Below are positions 60,557 to 64,000 of a DNA stretch of 64,000 bases, piece by piece. The translations under genes were made by a program, and so were the position numbers. The first letter of the stretch is position 1. Each line of letters begins with the position of its first letter. Source of the DNA: Kitasatospora phosalacinea (GTDB lineage Bacteria; Actinomycetota; Actinomycetes; Streptomycetales; Streptomycetaceae); assembly GCF_030268885.1 (NCBI RefSeq), contig NZ_BSSA01000002.1:372001-436000 (forward strand), written 5' to 3'. The notes beneath the pieces were generated by a model. It was not told the DNA's origin. It saw nothing but the letters and a program-made list of their open reading frames with translations, and ran no database searches.

Positions 60557-61627
60557 ATGCGCTACCTCGGCCCGGCGGCCCTGACGGCCGCGTCGCTCGT
60601 CCTGCTGCTCGCCACCGACCGGGACGCCGTCGGAATGCTGGCGGACGGAGCACCCGCCGCGTCCCGGCCCGCGGCCCAGCCGCGATCCCAGCCCCAGCAC
60701 CGGCCCCCGGACCGGCCCCAGCCGCTCGCCCCCGAGCTCGCCGCCCAGGGCCTGCCCGCCGTGGCGCACCGGGCCGCCCCGCTGACGGCCGCCGGGGCGG
60801 CCGCCGGAGCGGTCGTCGAGGCGGTTGCCGGAGCCGCCGCCGAGCCGCCACCCGTCCGGTTGACCCGTACGGCGCTGTCCGACCCGCTGCGCTCGCGCCG
60901 GACCCCGCTGCCCGTCGAGGTGTTCACCGGTGCCGGGTTCGACGCCTGCACCGCGCCCCCGCTGGAGACCATGCGCGCCTGGTGGGGCACCTCCCCGTAC
61001 GGCGCGGTCGGGATCTACACCAGCGGACGGCAGCGGTCCTGCGCGCAGCCCCGGCTGACCGCGGCCTGGGTGCGCGAGGTCCGGGCGCTGGGCTGGCAGG
61101 TGGTCCCGACCCACGTCGGCCGGCAGGCGCCGTGCATGAGGGCGAGCGGCAAGGCGCAGCGGATCGACCCGGCGAAGGCGGTGCAGCAGGGAAAGGAGGA
61201 GGCCGCCGAGGCGGTGCGCGCGGTGAAGAACCTCGGCCTGCGCACCGGCACCCCCGTCTACCTGGACATCGAGGCGTACCCGCGCGGCGACTCGGCCTGC
61301 AGCCAGGCGGTCATGGACTTCACCGTCGGCTGGACGCAGGCCCTGCACCGGGCGGGCTTCCGCTCCGGCTTCTACTCCTCCACCGACGCGGGCGTCGCCG
61401 ACCTGGCCGCCGCCGCCCGGGCCGGGAGCGGGCCGCTGCCGGACGCGGTCTGGTACGCCCGCTGGGACGACCTGGCCACCACCACCGACGGCGCCGGCCG
61501 GCTCGGCGACGACCTGTGGGCCGACCACGCCCGGATCCACCAGCACCACGGCAACGTCCAGGAGACGTACGGCGGCGCCGCGCTGACCGTCGACCGCGAC
61601 CAGCTGGACGGTCCGGTCGCCCGCTGA
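60557..61627 (+). CDS. DUF1906 glycoside-hydrolase-like secreted protein
   Basis: Protein of 356 aa. N-terminal hydrophobic signal (residues 1-30), Pro/Ala-rich linker to about 120, then a DUF1906 domain: GAGFDACTAPPLETMRAWW, AVGIYTSGRQRSC, WQVVPTHVGRQAPC, PVYLDIEAYPRG and FRSGFYSSTDAGV. The domain belongs to the Rv2525c-like glycosidase-like TIM barrels; the catalytic Asp/Glu candidates lie in YLDIEAY. The role is probably cell-wall glycan binding or cleavage, unproven. ATG at 60557. Confidence 0.85.
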   Translation: MRYLGPAALTAASLVLLLATDRDAVGMLADGAPAASRPAAQPRSQPQHRPPDRPQPLAPELAAQGLPAVAHRAAPLTAAGAAAGAVVEAVAGAAAEPPPVRLTRTALSDPLRSRRTPLPVEVFTGAGFDACTAPPLETMRAWWGTSPYGAVGIYTSGRQRSCAQPRLTAAWVREVRALGWQVVPTHVGRQAPCMRASGKAQRIDPAKAVQQGKEEAAEAVRAVKNLGLRTGTPVYLDIEAYPRGDSACSQAVMDFTVGWTQALHRAGFRSGFYSSTDAGVADLAAAARAGSGPLPDAVWYARWDDLATTTDGAGRLGDDLWADHARIHQHHGNVQETYGGAALTVDRDQLDGPVAR

Positions 61628-61803
61628 GCGGGTAGGAACAGGGAGGGGGTCGGCCGGGCGGACGCGCGCCGCGAGCCGTGGCGGAGCACTCGGTCTCATC
61701 TCGGTTGCGACTGCTGACAGCGGGGCCGCACCGGGGAAAGAATCGGAGGAATCGCCTTGCTACCTGCGAGTAGCAACGTGTCGGCCGGTCAAGGAGGACC
61801 CGC

Positions 61804-63477
61804 GTGTACAGCACGATGCAGGACGTTCCGCTCACCGTCGCCCGAATTCTGCAGCACGGCTCCACCATCCACGGCCGGTCGACCGTCACCACCTGGACCG
61901 AGGGCGGCCCCGTGGTGCGCACCTTCGCCGAGATCGGGGCCCGCGCCGCCCAGCTCGCGCACGCGCTGCGCGAGGAGTGCGGGGTGGTCGACGGTGAGCC
62001 GGTCGGCACCCTGATGTGGAACAACACCGAGCACCAGGAGGCGTACCTGGCGATACCGTCGATGGGCGCCGTCCTGCACACCCTGAACCTGCGACTGCCC
62101 GCCCACCAGCTGGTCTACATCGTCAAGCACGCCGCCGACCGGGTGGTGATCGTCAACGGCTCGGTGCTGCCGCTGCTGGCCGCGGTGCTGCCGCAACTGT
62201 CCGGAACGGTCGAGCACGTCGTGGTGGCCGGGGCGTACGACCCGGCGCTGCTGGCCGGGTTCGGCGGCACGGTGCACGCCTACGAGGAACTGCTCGCCGG
62301 CCGGCCGACCGACTACCCGTGGCAGACCGACATCGACGAGAAGCAGGCCGCCGCGCTCTGCTACACCTCCGGCACCACCGGCGACCCCAAGGGCGTGGTC
62401 TACAGCCACCGCTCGATCTACCTGCACTCGATGCAGATCATCGCCGCCTCCAGCTTCGGCCTCACCGCCCGCGACACCGTGCTGCCGGTCGTGCCGATGT
62501 TCCACGTGAACGCCTGGGGCATCCCGCACGCGGCGTTCATGACCGGCGCGAGCCTGCTGATGCCGGACCGCTTCCTGCAGCCCAAGCCGCTCGCCGAGAT
62601 GATCGACCGGGTCAGGCCGACCTTCGGCGCCGCCGTCCCGACCATCTGGACCGGCCTGCTGGACGAGCTGGACGCGGGCGACTACGACACCTCCACCCTG
62701 GAGACCGTCGTCATCGGCGGCTCGGCCTGCCCGCCCGCCCTGATGCGGGCCTTCGAGGAGCGGCACGGCATCCGGGTCATCCACGCCTGGGGCATGACCG
62801 AGACCTCCCCGCTCGGCACCGTCGCCCACCCCCCGGCCGGCGTCACCGGCGAGGACGAGTGGGCGTACCGGGTCACCCAGGGCGTCTTCCCGGCCTCGGT
62901 GCAGGCCCGGCTGATCGGCCCCGGCGGCGAGCCGATGCCGCACGACGGCGTCGCCGAGGGCGAGTTGGAGGTGCGCGGGCCGTGGATCGCCGGGGCGTAC
63001 TTCGGCGGCGCGGGCAACGAGGCCGACGCCTCCGAGGACAAGTTCAGCCCCGACGGCTGGCTGCGCACCGGCGACGTCGGCACCATCACCGCCGACGGCT
63101 ACCTGACCCTCACCGACCGGGCCAAGGACGTGATCAAGTCCGGCGGCGAGTGGATCAGCTCGGTCGCGCTGGAGAACCACCTGATGGCCCACCCCGAGGT
63201 CGCCGAGGCCGCCGTGGTGGCCGTCCCGGACGAGAAGTGGGGCGAGCGTCCGCTGGCCACCGTGGTGCTGCGTCCCGGCGCCGCCGCCGGGCTCCCCGAG
63301 CTGCGGGCCTTCCTGGCCGAGCGGGTCGCCTCCTGGCAGCTGCCGGAGCGCTGGTCGCTGATCGAGTCGGTGCCGAAGACCTCGGTCGGCAAGTTCGACA
63401 AGAAGGTGATCCGCGCGGACTACGCGGCCGACCGCCTCGACGTGACGGTGCTCGGCAAGGCGGCGGACAAGGGCTGA
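61804..63477 (+). CDS. Fatty-acyl-CoA ligase (acyl-CoA synthetase)
   Basis: Activates a fatty or aryl acid to the acyl-CoA through an acyl-AMP; 557 aa. AMP-binding P-loop YTSGTTGDPKGV (187-198), A5/A6 GMTETSPLGT, A8 DGWLRTGDVGTIT, the hinge and LTDRAKDVIKSGGEWIS, and the C-terminal catalytic Lys segment PKTSVGKFDKK. GTG at 61804 after AAGGAGG. It resembles long/medium-chain FadD-like enzymes of actinobacteria. Monocistronic by the look of its neighbours. Confidence 0.94.
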   Translation: MYSTMQDVPLTVARILQHGSTIHGRSTVTTWTEGGPVVRTFAEIGARAAQLAHALREECGVVDGEPVGTLMWNNTEHQEAYLAIPSMGAVLHTLNLRLPAHQLVYIVKHAADRVVIVNGSVLPLLAAVLPQLSGTVEHVVVAGAYDPALLAGFGGTVHAYEELLAGRPTDYPWQTDIDEKQAAALCYTSGTTGDPKGVVYSHRSIYLHSMQIIAASSFGLTARDTVLPVVPMFHVNAWGIPHAAFMTGASLLMPDRFLQPKPLAEMIDRVRPTFGAAVPTIWTGLLDELDAGDYDTSTLETVVIGGSACPPALMRAFEERHGIRVIHAWGMTETSPLGTVAHPPAGVTGEDEWAYRVTQGVFPASVQARLIGPGGEPMPHDGVAEGELEVRGPWIAGAYFGGAGNEADASEDKFSPDGWLRTGDVGTITADGYLTLTDRAKDVIKSGGEWISSVALENHLMAHPEVAEAAVVAVPDEKWGERPLATVVLRPGAAAGLPELRAFLAERVASWQLPERWSLIESVPKTSVGKFDKKVIRADYAADRLDVTVLGKAADKG

Positions 63478-63531
63478 CGGCGGGCCGCCTCCCGACGGCC
63501 CTCCCCGGGAAGATCCGAAAACCGGCGTGGA

Positions 63532-63548
63532 ATACCCCTGGGGGGTAT
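63532..63548 (+). promoter_or_regulatory. CsoR-type copper operator over a promoter
   Basis: ATACCCC-TGG-GGGGTAT is a perfect 7-bp dyad of the kind bound by the Cu(I) repressor CsoR in actinobacteria. TATAAC at 63546-63551, overlapping its right arm, makes a good -10. The His-rich DUF4396 gene starts 51 bases downstream. Confidence 0.7.
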
Positions 63549-63599
63549 AACGTTCCTCGTGACCGGGGGAACCCACCCGACCGGACGAGGAGGGCCGTC

Positions 63600-64000
63600 A
63601 TGGAGCACAGCGCGCACACCGGACACGAGCACCACGAGCACCACGCGGGTCACGGCCACCACCCGGGCCACGAGGACCGTGCGGGCCACGGCGGCGGCGC
63701 GCACCACGACGGCGCGCACCACGGCGGCGGTGGCGGCGGCAGCAGTTGGCGCACCGCCGCGCAGGCGACGCTGCACTGCCTCACCGGCTGCGCCATCGGC
63801 GAGGTGCTCGGACAGGTGATCGGCGTCGGCCTCGGCCTGCACAACGGCGCGACCGTGGTGCTGTCGATCGCGCTCGCCTTCGTGTTCGGCTACGCGCTGA
63901 CCATGCGCGGCGTGCTGAAGGCCGGCCTGCCCTTCCGGGACGCGCTGAAGGTCGCGCTGGCCGCCGACACCGTGTCGATCATCGTCATGGAGCTGATCGA
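63600..64000 (+). CDS. DUF4396 membrane protein with His-rich head, cut by window edge
   Basis: At least 133 residues visible. The first 42 hold 16 histidines (HEHHEHHAGHGHHPGHED), a likely Cu/Zn-binding tail. After it, TLHCLTGCAIGEVLGQVIG and ALAFVFGYALTMRGVLKAG are hallmarks of DUF4396, a membrane protein often found with copper-handling genes. ATG at 63600 with GAGGAGG 6-12 bases upstream. A CsoR-type operator precedes it, so copper induction is expected. The C-terminal part lies beyond base 64000. Confidence 0.85.
   Translation, partial: MEHSAHTGHEHHEHHAGHGHHPGHEDRAGHGGGAHHDGAHHGGGGGGSSWRTAAQATLHCLTGCAIGEVLGQVIGVGLGLHNGATVVLSIALAFVFGYALTMRGVLKAGLPFRDALKVALAADTVSIIVMELI

Overview
The window is high-GC actinobacterial DNA. 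The gene content points to Streptomyces or a close relative such as Kitasatospora: a HAIR-controlled dnaK, a conservon (cvnA-E), a XRE-SARP-NB-ARC-TPR regulator, a xylose-type ABC operon with a ROK repressor, a TipA-like MerR protein, GTG starts and tightly overlapping operons. I ran no searches. Names rest on motifs, order and memory of the families.

Layout, left to right. (1) 1-9.9 kb, core genes: dnaK (cut by the left edge) with two HspR-type operators, an Fe-S oxidoreductase, a LamG protein, a sugar-phosphate nucleotidyltransferase, a Yip1-like membrane protein, an AlaX-like tRNA-editing protein, dcd and a small zinc-ribbon gene. (2) 10.1-13.1 kb: tRNA-Gly(CCC), then a 3.0-kb remnant integrated element bounded by a 76-bp duplication of the tRNA 3' half and its terminator. 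Inside are a PP2C fragment, a 303-bp unit with inverted-repeat ends, a hypothetical gene and a frameshifted IS5-type transposase. (3) 13.5-26.1 kb, accessory block: MFS exporter, PPOX flavoprotein, a 1103-aa SARP regulator with an internal hexapeptide repeat, a divergent flavin monooxygenase behind 10-bp iterons, a DMATS-type aromatic prenyltransferase, and a conservon whose P450 lacks the ExxR motif. This looks like a small prenyl-indole-type biosynthetic locus joined to a conservon signalling module. (4) 26.5-31.4 kb: prolyl-tRNA synthetase, an LppU-like protein, a membrane protein and an LCP cell-wall ligase. (5) 31.6-37.5 kb: xylFGH, a small gene, the ROK regulator and a PhzF protein. (6) 37.9-45.7 kb, regulator-rich: an ECF sigma factor with its DGPF/YCII partner, GNAT, MerR-thioredoxin, a transporter-MarR operon with a clear palindromic operator, PPOX, a TipA-like MerR gene with a textbook 19-bp-spacer promoter, a GlxA-type regulator, and a 26-codon ORF ending inside a strong hairpin. 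(7) 45.7-54.6 kb: aminopeptidase P, a SpoIIE-type phosphatase-like protein with a damaged metal site, a degenerate Prim-Pol-like protein, a SEC-C protein, an anti-sigma-type ATPase, a GDPD enzyme and a TPP-riboswitch-controlled NCS1 transporter. (8) 54.6-64 kb: HtrA protease, tRNA-Ser(TGA), a GlcD-type oxidase, a small secreted Cys-free protein, an EamA exporter, a DUF1906 protein, an acyl-CoA ligase and a His-rich DUF4396 gene (cut by the right edge) behind a CsoR-type copper operator.

Best candidates for something new: the SARP-iteron / monooxygenase / prenyltransferase / conservon locus, the hexapeptide minisatellite inside the SARP protein, the inverted-repeat unit inside the tRNA island, the 26-codon ORF with its hairpin, and two enzyme-like proteins that have lost catalytic residues.
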